A DNA stretch of 64,000 nucleotides from Pseudoalteromonas holothuriae (GTDB lineage: Bacteria > Pseudomonadota > Gammaproteobacteria > Enterobacterales > Alteromonadaceae), in NCBI RefSeq assembly GCF_945859825.1, contig NZ_CAMAPC010000014.1, positions 1 to 64,000 of the forward strand. Direction: 5' to 3'. This document shows positions 9,160-19,092 of the stretch, one piece after another. A program made the translations under genes and the position numbers. The notes under the pieces are model-generated. The model did no database searches, was not told the origin of the DNA, and saw only the letters and a list, made by a program, of their open reading frames with translations. Each line of letters opens with the position of its first letter. Position 1 is the first letter of the stretch.

Positions 9160-9732
9160 CTAGTTTAGGTTAAAGCCTTGTGCTTGCAATGTCGTTTGCC
9201 ATTTATTAAGCGTTGGCAATTGTGCAATTAGTTGGTAACGCTGCTCACCTTGCTCTAATACAGAGGTTACGAATACTTCACCACTTTGCCTGCCATAGCA
9301 AACAAGTTCGTCAGAGAGCCTTAAGCCCGGTGTAAGCTCAAAACTAGAAACAATCGTATCAAATGCTTGTTGGCCCGATAAAGTGGTAATGGCTAAATCA
9401 TCTCGCACCACCAACTCAATGTCATAATCATCAACATGCTTGGCTACAAACTGCTTTAAAATTGCCACCGCACCACTATCTACTACAAAACGGTAAGCGG
9501 TTTCACTAAAATAATACACGCTGTAGAGTTGGCCGTCATCAAGCTTACCTTGAATGCCAAGGCCCGGTGCCATTAACTTATTAAGGTTTAAACCCATTTG
9601 TTGACTTAAAAAAGGGGTTGCTTCAAAACCGCTAAAATCTAACACGGTCAGATTGTGTGTCGCCGCCATGCTATTAATAGCAGGTGTAATGCCTTGGCGA
9701 TGTTTTGCAAACATGGTCGGAGCAAATGTCAT
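9160..9732 (-). CDS. Shortened GcvT-like (folate-binding fold) paralogue
   Basis: 190 residues. Residues about 30-150 align by eye with the middle of the neighbouring GcvT: VYYFSETAYRFVVDSG here against [16 protein letters not shown] in GcvT, and the following ITTLSGQQA against IAVQGPNA. The GcvT N-terminal HGWEMP region and the folate-site GGVIDD are degenerate (GKLDDGQLYSV), and the C-terminal barrel is missing. It is therefore unlikely to be an aminomethyltransferase. It may bind folate or act as a regulator or chaperone, like the YgfZ group. It stands directly upstream of gcvT on the same strand and divergent from a LysR gene, which may regulate both. Confidence 0.7.
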   Translation of the reverse strand: MTFAPTMFAKHRQGITPAINSMAATHNLTVLDFSGFEATPFLSQQMGLNLNKLMAPGLGIQGKLDDGQLYSVYYFSETAYRFVVDSGAVAILKQFVAKHVDDYDIELVVRDDLAITTLSGQQAFDTIVSSFELTPGLRLSDELVCYGRQSGEVFVTSVLEQGEQRYQLIAQLPTLNKWQTTLQAQGFNLN

Positions 9733-9862
9733 AATGACACCTTAATTAAAACTTGATTGGTGAGCAGTATATTAACCATAAAAGCCAACAACAAATTGTA
9801 ATTATTTATCCATTGATAAATAATACTTATGTAATTAGCTTTGTTAAATAGTATTTATTAAT

Positions 9863-10708
9863 ATGAAGAACTTATCGATTGATGGTTTACGCACCCTAGT
9901 CACTGTAGTCGACGTAGGTGGCTTTGCAAAAGCGGGGGAGCTGCTTGGCTTGTCACAGCCTGCCGTATCGCTACAAATAAAACGCTTGGAAGAAATGCTC
10001 AATTGCAAACTGTTTAAAAAGCAGGGTCAACGGCAAGTACTAAACCAATATGGTGAATTGTTATTGCCCCTCGCTAAACAAATGCTGCAACAAAACGATG
10101 CCATAATTCAGCAGTTCACCTCTGAAAGCGTAACAGGAAAAGTACGCTTAGGTATACCCAGCGAGTTTGCGGCACGCATATTGCCATCAATTATTGGCGA
10201 CTTTGTGTCTTTATATCCAGATGTATCGCTGGAGGTAAAGTCTCGACTGAGTAAACACTTGCTGTCAAGTTCAAGACAAGACCAATTTGACTTAGTACTG
10301 GCACTCAATGAGCAGTTGGACTCTGCCCATTATCCCATATTTATGCAAGATCAACTGGTATGGGTGGGCGACTTGTCAAAAGCAAGTACACAACAAGTAA
10401 CACTTGTTACCGCACCTGAGGGATGCATTTATCGTCGCCGAGCAATTGAAGCACTGCAACAAGCCGGTATAAAACACCGTATTATTTATAGTAATGCCGA
10501 CTTAACCGGTTTAATTGCTGCTCTCAAGGAAGGGTTGGGGATCACTGTATTAGCAAAAAGCACAGTACCCAGTGAGCTAAATTATCAAAGCCACACAGCA
10601 CATTTACCCGAGCTTGGGCAAATAGGCATTTGTTTAATTAAAAACTCAGCTGAGTCAGTGCATGCAGTAGATAAATTAGCAGAGTTTATTGCTTTGCGGC
10701 TAGGCTGA
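9863..10708 (+). CDS. LysR-family transcriptional regulator
   Basis: 281 residues. The N-terminal winged helix-turn-helix (about 5-64) contains AKAGELLGLSQPAVSLQIKR, the LysR recognition helix. A periplasmic-binding-protein-like effector domain follows (about 90-275). It is divergent from the GcvT-like gene with a 130-base AT-rich gap, the usual arrangement for a LysR protein and its target, so control of the GcvT-like gene and perhaps gcvTHP is likely. The ligand is unknown. It is not a close match to GcvA as I remember that protein. Confidence 0.9.
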   Translation: MKNLSIDGLRTLVTVVDVGGFAKAGELLGLSQPAVSLQIKRLEEMLNCKLFKKQGQRQVLNQYGELLLPLAKQMLQQNDAIIQQFTSESVTGKVRLGIPSEFAARILPSIIGDFVSLYPDVSLEVKSRLSKHLLSSSRQDQFDLVLALNEQLDSAHYPIFMQDQLVWVGDLSKASTQQVTLVTAPEGCIYRRRAIEALQQAGIKHRIIYSNADLTGLIAALKEGLGITVLAKSTVPSELNYQSHTAHLPELGQIGICLIKNSAESVHAVDKLAEFIALRLG

Positions 10709-10768
10709 ATACTCGGGCTCATCATTGTTTTTCACCTTCACCAAAGTTAGACGCTTATATCACCTAGG

Positions 10769-10931
10769 CCCTGAAACAAGTTCAGGGTGACAAGGTATGT
10801 AGTAGTTCAGGGTGACAGTTAATGTAGTTAATGTAGTTAATGTAATTCATGTAGTTCTGGGTAACGGTAAATCTACAACAACTCGAAGCCCAAGTCTTTT
10901 CGCTGTCATCCTGACGCAGCTCAAGATCTGC
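10769..10931. repeat. Intergenic palindromic element with four 9-base tandem repeats
   Basis: CCCTGAAACAAGTTCAGGG at 10769-10787 is a hairpin. The half element TTCAGGGTGAC recurs at 10806. Between 10818 and 10853 the unit GTTAATGTA is repeated three times, with a fourth variant copy ATTCATGTA. Another part of the same kind of element (GTCATCCTGA) lies at 10905. It resembles the dispersed 'tcatcctgaa...ttcagg' extragenic palindromes known in many proteobacteria. The 36-base array is a candidate variable-number locus. Confidence 0.7.
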
Positions 10932-10944
10932 TCCAAATAACTGC

Positions 10945-12114
10945 CTACTTGCCAACAGCCTCTTTGACGAAAAGGTGCTTAATTGGTCCAAGATTATCAA
11001 CCAAACTCAAGCCAACCCCGCGTACCAACTTTTTCAAAGGATGGGCACCTTCAAACAGCTCTTTGAGGCCTTGCATCATAGCAATATGCTTTTGTGCATC
11101 AAGCTTACGAGTGCGTTCGTACTCTCTTAATACTCTATGACTAGCAAACTCTTTATTTTGTTTATCACTTAGTAAGTCAATCAAAAGGGCCGCATCTTTT
11201 AGCCCTAAGTTCATACCAAGGCCCGCAAGTGGATGAATAGTATGCGCGGCATCGCCCATTAGCACTACCTTGTTATTTAACCACTGCTTTGCATAACGCA
11301 TTCTAAGTGGAAATACAGCTCTATCATCTGCCACTTCACACAATCCGCATTGACCATCAATTGCAACGTTAAGCGCTTTATTAAATTCGTTTTTTGATAA
11401 CGCCATCAGCCGCGCGGCTTCATTTGGTGACGTAGACCAAACAATTGAGTGGTGATGCTCATCTGACAGCGGTAAAAACGCCAGAGGTCCTGTCGGCAAA
11501 AAAACCTGTCTCGCTGTAAACTCATGAAATAATTGCGTTTTCACAGTAGCCACAATAGCATGATGATCATAATCCCAAAAAGTCAGAGGCATTTTAAACT
11601 GCTGACGAATAGCTGAATTTGCCCCATCTGCAGCTACCAATAATTTAGCCATAATCGGCTCACCCGACTCAAGTGTTACCAGTACATCTGTATCCGTTTG
11701 GTGAATACTTTGATAACTCGTATTAAACGCCATGGTCACATTGCTAAATTGAGAAAGCTTATTAAAAAGCGCAAAGCGGATAGCGTCATTTTCAATAATA
11801 TGGCCTAACTCAGGCAAGTCGAGCTCTTGGCTATTAAACGCTATTTTGCCAAAGCTATCTTGGTCTCGTACATCCATATGTGTATAAGGTGCTACACGCA
11901 TCTCAATAATATCTTGCCACACAGCTAAGCGCTCAAACAAAGTTTGACTGGCTAAACTAATTGCACTGACTCGATTTGCATAAGTTTCTGCCAGTGCTCT
12001 AGGTTGTGAATTACTATCTATAACTTGCACACTGATATTAGCTTTAGCAAGGCCTAAAGCAAGTGTTAAGCCTACCGCCCCACCACCTACAATACAAACT
12101 TGAACTTGCTTCAT
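10945..12114 (-). CDS. ubiI: FAD-dependent ubiquinone hydroxylase, UbiI/VisC type
   Basis: 389 residues. A flavoprotein monooxygenase for a ring hydroxylation of ubiquinone, most probably at C5. The Rossmann FAD motif VGGGAVGLTLALGLA is at the N terminus. The second FAD motif GDAAHTIHPLAGLGMNLGLKD begins near residue 280. It overlaps the ubiH stop by 4 bases (ATGA), so the two are coupled. The order ygfB-pepP-ubiH-ubiI is as in E. coli. UbiF is an alternative family member, but position supports UbiI. Confidence 0.9.
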   Translation of the reverse strand: MKQVQVCIVGGGAVGLTLALGLAKANISVQVIDSNSQPRALAETYANRVSAISLASQTLFERLAVWQDIIEMRVAPYTHMDVRDQDSFGKIAFNSQELDLPELGHIIENDAIRFALFNKLSQFSNVTMAFNTSYQSIHQTDTDVLVTLESGEPIMAKLLVAADGANSAIRQQFKMPLTFWDYDHHAIVATVKTQLFHEFTARQVFLPTGPLAFLPLSDEHHHSIVWSTSPNEAARLMALSKNEFNKALNVAIDGQCGLCEVADDRAVFPLRMRYAKQWLNNKVVLMGDAAHTIHPLAGLGMNLGLKDAALLIDLLSDKQNKEFASHRVLREYERTRKLDAQKHIAMMQGLKELFEGAHPLKKLVRGVGLSLVDNLGPIKHLFVKEAVGK

Positions 12115-13298
12115 TTAATAGTCCCTTTGAGTACATGACCCATTAACTGTTTAGCTAACGGCGCTTTTAAACGAGTAGATAGTGCCATAGCAAATAAACC
12201 ACAGCTTCGCCCTAATGCGACTAAGCGCGAAGAGTTAGAAAATAAACGCACCAATGAGTCTGTAAGAGTCATTACCATATTAATATCTTGTTCACGAGAT
12301 AGCTCATAGCTGCGCGTAAAATGGTAGTTACCCAATTCTTGCTTGTCTGTATTGGCTAACACCGTCACCAAGCATTGAATATCACGCAACCCCAAATTAA
12401 AACCTTGTCCTGCAATGGGGTGAATGGCATGTGCAGCATTACCAATTAGCAAGCAACGATGACTTACGACTTTATCAACACGCCCAAACATCAAAGGGTA
12501 GCTACTTCTCATTCCAACATGTGTAAATAAGCCAGCTCGATAGCCAAATGCTTGCTGTAACTGGGCTACAAATTGCTCAGGAGCCATTTGCAGGTACGGC
12601 TCTAACTGTGTGTTATTCATACACCAAACCAGCGAATATCTATCATCACTCATTGGTAATAAAGCCATAGGACCGTGCTCAGTAAAACGCTCAAACGCTT
12701 TGCCATTATGCCCACCTTGAACTTGAATATTGGCAATGAGCGCACCTTGCTCATATACAACACTGCTAAAGTCAAATTTAAGTAAAGTGCGAGTAGGAGA
12801 CTGCGCCCCATCGGCTATTATCAACAATTTAGCGCTCAGCTGTTGAGCATCGCTAAGTGTTATCTCAACCTGAGCATCACACTGCTTTAGCTCAGTCACG
12901 CTAGCTGGACAAAATAAGGTAACGCCTGCGCTATTAAGCTGCTGATGTAAAAAAGCACCATACGGATTCACTTCAACCACATAACCTAATGCATCACACT
13001 GGTAGTCATCATGGTTTATTTGGGTTTTACCAAAGTGGCCCCTGTCAGACACATTGACTTGTTTTATTGCCTGCGCGTATGTCCAGCTTGACTTAAACAG
13101 CCCTAAACTTTGTAAATAAACAACCGACTGTTGGGCAAATGCTATGCTCCTATCATCAAAACTTGGATGAACGTTGTCTTTGGGCGCGAAAGCTTCAACA
13201 ACCCCAACTTTGTAATCTGCATTAAGCTTGCTTATTGCCAGTGCAGCAGTAGCACCAGCCATGCCACCACCCACAATTAGGATATCGAATTGTTGCAA
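12111..13298 (-). CDS. ubiH: 2-octaprenyl-6-methoxyphenol hydroxylase
   Basis: 395 residues. An FAD monooxygenase for the C1 hydroxylation of ubiquinone synthesis. The N-terminal dinucleotide fold has VGGGMAGATAALAI, and GNAAHAIHPIAGQGFNLGLR forms the second FAD site. It is paralogous to the downstream ubiI. It starts 9 bases after the pepP stop in the ygfB-pepP-ubiH-ubiI operon. Confidence 0.95.
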   Translation of the reverse strand: MQQFDILIVGGGMAGATAALAISKLNADYKVGVVEAFAPKDNVHPSFDDRSIAFAQQSVVYLQSLGLFKSSWTYAQAIKQVNVSDRGHFGKTQINHDDYQCDALGYVVEVNPYGAFLHQQLNSAGVTLFCPASVTELKQCDAQVEITLSDAQQLSAKLLIIADGAQSPTRTLLKFDFSSVVYEQGALIANIQVQGGHNGKAFERFTEHGPMALLPMSDDRYSLVWCMNNTQLEPYLQMAPEQFVAQLQQAFGYRAGLFTHVGMRSSYPLMFGRVDKVVSHRCLLIGNAAHAIHPIAGQGFNLGLRDIQCLVTVLANTDKQELGNYHFTRSYELSREQDINMVMTLTDSLVRLFSNSSRLVALGRSCGLFAMALSTRLKAPLAKQLMGHVLKGTIK

Positions 13299-13307
13299 CC
13301 TTTTCTC

Positions 13308-14618
13308 CTAGCGTTGCATGAGCGCTTCTATGTCTGCGATTGATTTAGGCACCGAAGCGGTAAGGTTTTCAAAGCCATCTTCAGTAATGAGTAAGTCATC
13401 TTCAATGCGAATACCTATACCTTTGAATTGTTCTGGTATTTGAGCATCTTCATCAAAATATAAACCGGGCTCAATGGTTAACACCATACCGGGTTCAAAC
13501 GGCCTGTCTGCTTCGTCAAGTTTGTACTCACCCACATCATGTACATCAAGACCTAGCCAATGCCCAAGACCATGCATATAAAATGCTTTGCATGCTTGGT
13601 TATCTAGAAGTGTATCAACATCACCGGCTAAAATACCGAGTTGGATCAAACCAGTCGTCATTACCTTCATAGCTGCGTAATTTGCTTTGACCAAAGTACT
13701 ACCCGGCTTTACTTGTGCAAAAGCTGCCTGCTGCGCTTTTAATACCAGTTCATACACTTGCTTTTGAGGTTCGGTGTATTTTCCTGAAACCGGAAATGTG
13801 CGGGTAATATCAGCTGCATACCCTTCTAACTCACAGCCCGAATCAATTAGTATCAAGTCGCCGTTTTTAAGCACATCACTATTTTCGGTGTAATGCAAAA
13901 TATTGGCGTTATTGCCCGAACCTACAATTGTGCCATAAGCTGGGTGGCGTGCACCATTCATAGCATAATGATGATGTAATTCAGCCTCTAGTTGATACTC
14001 AGTTACTCCTGCTTTGGCAAAGCGCATTGCTCTTTTATGCCCTTCGCAACTGATTTGCGCTGCTTTGCGCATCACTGCAACTTCCGGCTCAGATTTAAAT
14101 AACCTCATTTCATGAATCAACGGGCGGATATCTTTGATTATTTCTGGCGCGCGAAAACCTCTTTTAGGTGCACTACGTAGCGTATTTAGTAAACTCCATA
14201 CTTTATCGTCAAAGGCACTATAAGTTCCCTGCCCAAAATACAGAACACGCTTACGATTAACTAACTCCAGCAACTTCTCATCAAGTTCGCTAAGTGGGTA
14301 AGTATTGTCAAACAAATATTGCTTTTTCGCTTGCTCATAACCCACGCGGCGACCATGCCAAATTTCCGCAATTTTGTCTTTGCTTCGACAAAATAAATGT
14401 GAGACCAGTTGCTCACTTTTGTCTTTGCAAAGTACTAGTATTGCGTCTGGTTCGTTAAAACCCGTTAAATAAAAAAAGTCACTGTCTTGGCGAAATGGAA
14501 ACTCAGTATCTCGGCTACGAGTTAGCTCCACAGCAGCGGGAATGACTGCCACTGAGTTTTTATCTAGCTGTGATAAAAGGTGTGTTCTGCGCTTTAAAAA
14601 CTCTTTTTGTTCAATCAT
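13308..14618 (-). CDS. pepP: Xaa-Pro aminopeptidase (aminopeptidase P)
   Basis: 436 residues, M24B family. It removes N-terminal residues that precede proline. The pita-bread domain carries the two-metal ligands: Asp in LIDSGCE, Asp in AADITRT, His in HGLGHWLGLD, Glu in TIEPGLY and Glu in IRIEDD. The N-terminal domain (about 1-170) is the usual creatinase-like half. Its start shares one base with the ygfB stop (TAATG). Confidence 0.97.
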   Translation of the reverse strand: MIEQKEFLKRRTHLLSQLDKNSVAVIPAAVELTRSRDTEFPFRQDSDFFYLTGFNEPDAILVLCKDKSEQLVSHLFCRSKDKIAEIWHGRRVGYEQAKKQYLFDNTYPLSELDEKLLELVNRKRVLYFGQGTYSAFDDKVWSLLNTLRSAPKRGFRAPEIIKDIRPLIHEMRLFKSEPEVAVMRKAAQISCEGHKRAMRFAKAGVTEYQLEAELHHHYAMNGARHPAYGTIVGSGNNANILHYTENSDVLKNGDLILIDSGCELEGYAADITRTFPVSGKYTEPQKQVYELVLKAQQAAFAQVKPGSTLVKANYAAMKVMTTGLIQLGILAGDVDTLLDNQACKAFYMHGLGHWLGLDVHDVGEYKLDEADRPFEPGMVLTIEPGLYFDEDAQIPEQFKGIGIRIEDDLLITEDGFENLTASVPKSIADIEALMQR

Positions 14619-15175
14619 TAGTGTATCGTCTTAGAAGTTGTTGCAGGGTCTTTGCCCATTTCAGCAAAACACAACATGGCCGATACACGAATATATTCAA
14701 TGATCTCATGCAAGGCTTGCTGGTCCTCTTCAGTTTCATCAAAGTGACTATCAAGCTTCGTGATTTCAGTAAAGTCGCCTATCACTTCTTTAACATCATT
14801 TGATAACTTGCCATAGTCTTTTTGCTTGAGCCCAAAACCAAGCAAAAAGCCTGATACCCAAGCCACTAATGCATTAGCTTGATCAAGTAATGACTCATCT
14901 TCAGAGGGTAAAAATAGTTCAAAGTGAAATTCAGAGTCGCTAAAATGCTCAACCACATGCTTGTACATACGAGCAAAGAACTGTTTTAGCGCTTCGCTAA
15001 AGTTCTGACCTTCGTTGAATACATCGCTCAGTAACCCTAAATATTCTTTTTCTTCAATATTTAAACCACATGCCAACAAACCACTGATGGCACCATGTAC
15101 TTCAGCTGGGGCAACAAAAATATCGTGTTTTTCAAGCAACAATTGTGCTTGCGTGTAGTCGTTTAATTCGCTCAT
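14618..15175 (-). CDS. ygfB: YgfB/UPF0149 family protein
   Basis: 185 residues from the ATG at 15175 (MSELNDYTQ). An upstream in-frame extension exists but does not fit the family length and is rejected. It is acidic and helical, with the family features FLPSEDE and SGFLLGFGL. Known: YgfB proteins have no enzymatic motif; in Pseudomonas aeruginosa YgfB influences ampDh3 expression. First gene of the pepP-ubiH-ubiI operon. The expected divergent neighbour zapA is absent. Confidence 0.92.
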   Translation of the reverse strand: MSELNDYTQAQLLLEKHDIFVAPAEVHGAISGLLACGLNIEEKEYLGLLSDVFNEGQNFSEALKQFFARMYKHVVEHFSDSEFHFELFLPSEDESLLDQANALVAWVSGFLLGFGLKQKDYGKLSNDVKEVIGDFTEITKLDSHFDETEEDQQALHEIIEYIRVSAMLCFAEMGKDPATTSKTIH

Positions 15176-15367
15176 CTGATCAACTTTTTTTCGCGTACAG
15201 TCACTTAATGCTAACACTGCAAGTATAGCAACTCCAAGCAATTGTATCCTATGGACTAAAATTCAAGCACTCTGATTATTAAAATAGCAGCAAAGCATAA
15301 AAACTCAGCAAACACACAACTATTTGCGTTTTATGGTTTCGACTTGCCTCGATGTTTTATATACTAA

Positions 15368-15555
15368 AGGAGTTCCCTAGCTCGTAGGACAGTAGATTAA
15401 GTCCCTGAGCCGATAAACTTTATTTAGGAATGTAGTTTACTTGCTACTGAGCATGCTTGGCATGTACCGAGAAGCCTACGGTGAGTTGTTGCGTTCCGCC
15501 TTGAACCTTAGGGTTCAAGGGCTGACATCCGCATCCGCGCCGCTGGGGAACATCT
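15368..15555 (+). ncRNA. ssrS: 6S RNA
   Basis: Matches the E. coli 6S RNA pattern closely: GTCCCTGAGCCGATA near the 5' side, GAGCATGCTTGG then CCGAGAAGCC flanking the central bubble, and the stem-loop CCTTGAACC / GGGTTCAAGG near the 3' side. The ends pair (GTTCCC at 15372 with GGGAAC at 15546). TATACT at 15360-15365 is a fitting -10 box. 6S RNA mimics an open promoter and sequesters sigma-70 RNA polymerase in stationary phase. Ends are estimated to within a few bases. It is upstream of and divergent from ygfB, as expected, but zapA and fau are missing beside it. Confidence 0.95.
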
Positions 15556-15629
15556 CTTCTTTTGATATACCTTTTAGCCACACCTATTTAACCTAAAGTT
15601 AGGATAAGAGTTTTAAAATAATAAACTCT

Positions 15630-15711
15630 AATTTTATTAAAACATTACTCATTATAACGAGCTAAATTACTCACTCTTTGCGTAAAAAAGTACGCCATGC
15701 AGAATAAACAG
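15630..15711 (+). repeat. Family A dispersed repeat, partial and diverged copy
   Basis: ATTTTATTAAAACATT followed by a CATTATAACGAGCTAAAT segment matches the left half of the family A element seen at 22566, 33207, 44639, 45373 and 48374. The right half is absent. It fills the space between 6S RNA and the next gene. Confidence 0.6.
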
Positions 15712-15715
15712 GCAC

Positions 15716-15742
15716 AAAAAAACCCCACTTAAGTGAGGCTTT
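15716..15742 (-). terminator. Terminator after the DUF3718 gene
   Basis: On the minus strand CCTCAC-TTAA-GTGGGG is followed by seven T residues. Confidence 0.8.
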
Positions 15743-15793
15743 TCTTAGTCGTCTAATTAGTTGCACACAACTAGACGTTAATTCTTTAAATTA

Positions 15794-16168
15794 TTAAAGA
15801 CCTGCTCTGTCTTTAATTACAGCGATAAGAGGCGAACCACTGTGGCCATTACCTTCTGCCCACGCTATTTCAGCGCCATCAGCTAGAGTACTTTTTGGTA
15901 AGTTTTTAACGATATACTCGCCCGCATCAGCTGCGTTACTTACAATTGCATGGCGAAGCATATTGTTGCCGTTACACAAAACAGCATCAAAAATATTACG
16001 GATTTTAACACGTGAACTTTTCAGCTTTTTACGTAAGCTACTTTTGTCATCTGCTGCAATATATTCACACAGTGATATTGCTAATTGCTCGTTCGCATTT
16101 GCCTGATGGCTAAATGATAAAGAAGCCACACACAAAGAAACTGACACAAGCACAGTCGATAATTTCAT
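15794..16168 (-). CDS. Small secreted DUF3718-like protein
   Basis: 124 residues from the ATG at 16168, chosen because a GAGGGTG ribosome site lies 8 bases before it; that site would overlap the GTG three codons upstream. A clear Sec signal peptide ends near SHQANA (about residue 26), so the mature protein is periplasmic. The mature part has two Cys (LCEYIAADD and VLCNGNN), probably a disulfide, in a pattern I associate with DUF3718 of Alteromonadales. Function unknown. It is flanked by its own terminator and promoter space, so it is probably monocistronic. Confidence 0.72.
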   Translation of the reverse strand: MKLSTVLVSVSLCVASLSFSHQANANEQLAISLCEYIAADDKSSLRKKLKSSRVKIRNIFDAVLCNGNNMLRHAIVSNAADAGEYIVKNLPKSTLADGAEIAWAEGNGHSGSPLIAVIKDRAGL

Positions 16169-16247
16169 TTCAAACACCCTCTAATACTTTATTCGTACCC
16201 CAAAACGAGTGTAATTGTAACAAGTTGCACAAAATTTAGCAATAAAC

Positions 16248-16751
16248 TCATACTTTTTTGTTCAAAGTTACGAACTTATAGCTATGTGGGTTTTTTTCAT
16301 CGGCATCACAAAGCTGCTCTTCCGTTACCTGCCAATGTGCAGATTTTGTGTAATCAGGAAAGCAAGTATCCCCTACAACTTCTAGGTCTATAAACGTCAG
16401 ATATAAGCGGTCGCACAAAGGTAGGCACTGTTCATAGATATGCCCACCACCAATAATCATAACCTCTTGCACCTCGCTAAGAAGCGCCAATGCTGCATCT
16501 GGAGAATTTACCACTTCAATTCCCTGTGCTTGATAGTTAGCATTTCGAGTGATCACGACATTGCGTCTGCCCGGCAAAGGGCGTCCTATTGATTCAAATG
16601 TCTTTCTTCCCATAACAACAGGCTTGTGCAAAGTCACTCTTTTAAAATGCTGTAAATCTGCTGGTAAATGCCATGGCATTTGGTTATCTTGACCAATAAC
16701 ACGGTTGTTTGCCATCGCCGCTATCATGGAAACTATCACATCAAACCTCAT
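16248..16751 (-). CDS. folA: Dihydrofolate reductase
   Basis: 167 residues. It reduces dihydrofolate with NADPH. Motifs: MPWHLPADLQHFKR (active-site region with the substrate-binding acidic residue), MGRKTFESIGRPLPGR (NADPH binding) and IGGGHIYEQ. A chromosomal type; neighbours are housekeeping genes, so there is no sign of a mobile trimethoprim-resistance allele. Confidence 0.97.
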   Translation of the reverse strand: MRFDVIVSMIAAMANNRVIGQDNQMPWHLPADLQHFKRVTLHKPVVMGRKTFESIGRPLPGRRNVVITRNANYQAQGIEVVNSPDAALALLSEVQEVMIIGGGHIYEQCLPLCDRLYLTFIDLEVVGDTCFPDYTKSAHWQVTEEQLCDADEKNPHSYKFVTLNKKV

Positions 16752-16765
16752 TAATAATTTAGTAT

Positions 16766-16789
16766 TAAAAAAAGGGCCAAACAGCCCTT
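16766..16789 (-). terminator. Terminator after obgE
   Basis: On the minus strand the stem AAGGGC / GCCCTT with a 6-base loop is followed by a run of T residues. Confidence 0.8.
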
Positions 16790-16809
16790 ATTTATAAACG
16801 TAAGTATAC

Positions 16810-18015
<1,206 letters not shown>

Positions 18016-18093
18016 TTACCAATAAAACATGAGTCATTATTACATCAAGTAATAAAAACCTGTTTAAGCTGATAAATTTTACTTTAGACAAAC

Positions 18094-18121
18094 AAAAAAC
18101 CCCGCCGTAGCGGGGTTTTTT
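18094..18121 (-). terminator. Terminator after rplU-rpmA
   Basis: CCCCGC-CGTA-GCGGGG flanked by A-run and T-run on both sides; functional in either direction. Confidence 0.9.
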
Positions 18122-18135
18122 AAATCTTTTACCGA

Positions 18136-18393
18136 TTACTCAGCAACGATGCTAACGTATTTACGGTTTAAAGGACCTTTTTGCTCAAAAACAACTTTAC
18201 CGTCTGATTTTGCAAAAATTGTATGGTCTTTACCGATACCTGCGTTAGTGCCAGCGTGGAACTTAGTACCACGTTGACGAACGATGATGTTACCCGCTAA
18301 CACTGATTCGCCACCAAAACGTTTAACACCTAAGCGTTTACTTTCTGAATCGCGACCGTTACGAGTACTACCAGCTGCCTTCTTATGTGCCAT
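18136..18393 (-). CDS. rpmA: 50S ribosomal protein L27
   Basis: 85 residues, normal length. The N terminus [16 protein letters not shown] reaches towards the peptidyl transferase centre. No N-terminal cleavage extension, unlike Firmicutes L27. It starts 17 bases after the rplU stop. Confidence 0.98.
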   Translation of the reverse strand: MAHKKAAGSTRNGRDSESKRLGVKRFGGESVLAGNIIVRQRGTKFHAGTNAGIGKDHTIFAKSDGKVVFEQKGPLNRKYVSIVAE

Positions 18394-18410
18394 CTTTCTG
18401 TACCTCTAAA

Positions 18411-18722
18411 TTAAGCGCTAATGCCAGTGATTTTAACTTCAGTGAACCATTGACGATGGCCCATCTGCTTACGAGAATGCTTACGACGTCTAAACTTAAC
18501 GACCTTAATCTTCTCACCGCGACCATGTGAAACAACCTCAGCTGTTATCTTGCCACCGTTTACGAACGGTGCACCGATCTCGATTTTCTCACCATCAGCA
18601 ACTAGAAGTACTGAATCAAATTCAACTGCTGCACCAGTTTCAACGTCTAATTTCTCTAGACGAATTGTTTGACCTTCAGTCACACGGTGCTGTTTACCAC
18701 CACTTTGGAAAACCGCGTACAT
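18411..18722 (-). CDS. rplU: 50S ribosomal protein L21
   Basis: 103 residues from the ATG at 18722 ([14 protein letters not shown]), the family length; a longer upstream start is rejected. The C-terminal [16 protein letters not shown] is the typical rRNA-binding stretch. First gene of rplU-rpmA. A hairpin with GCGCCCT / AGGGCGC arms stands directly in its leader. Confidence 0.98.
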   Translation of the reverse strand: MYAVFQSGGKQHRVTEGQTIRLEKLDVETGAAVEFDSVLLVADGEKIEIGAPFVNGGKITAEVVSHGRGEKIKVVKFRRRKHSRKQMGHRQWFTEVKITGISA

Positions 18723-18738
18723 AATTAACTCCGTCTGT

Positions 18739-18781
18739 GCGCCCTCAAATCGACGCAACTTAATATTCTTCAATAGGGCGC
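18739..18781 (-). promoter_or_regulatory. Hairpin in the rplU leader, candidate autoregulatory structure
   Basis: On the minus strand GCGCCCT and AGGGCGC are perfectly complementary 7-base arms about 29 bases apart, ending about 16 bases before the rplU start and next to the ribosome site ACGGAG. Ribosomal protein operons are often controlled by such leaders. Binding by L21 is inference. Confidence 0.45.
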
Positions 18782-19092
18782 GAAGTTTACGCTAATGCTT
18801 AAATACAAGCAACCTTATTTTTGTAGAAAATGAATAAAAAGTGACAGCTTTGAGGGCGAATCATTATTTTTTGTTAGTCTATCCAAAAACACCACCAAAC
18901 CAAAGCGCTTTTTTACACTTTTAAGACCACTTGCAAAAGCATATGAACCAATAAACATGCAGCCTAAATAATCAACAACATATCGGGTATAAGTTATTTT
19001 TTCGGCCAGATCAGGACAAAATATCGAGCTAGTTAGAATTTTGTAGTACACTCGCGCTGTATATCGTAAATTTATTTTTGGCTTGGAGCACA
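18782..19092. other. Divergent upstream region between rplU and ispB
   Basis: About 310 bases without a credible gene. AT-rich and expected to hold the promoters of rplU on the minus strand and ispB on the plus strand. A minus-strand open frame here lacks a ribosome site and family resemblance. I see no repeat or RNA gene. Confidence 0.6.

Noticed and set aside
15176..15241. Upstream extension of ygfB giving a signal-like N terminus
   Set aside because: Family length and alignment favour the ATG at 15175; the extension has no ribosome site.
16248..16751. folA as an acquired trimethoprim-resistance gene
   Set aside because: It lies among housekeeping genes, shows no integron or IS context and resembles the chromosomal type.
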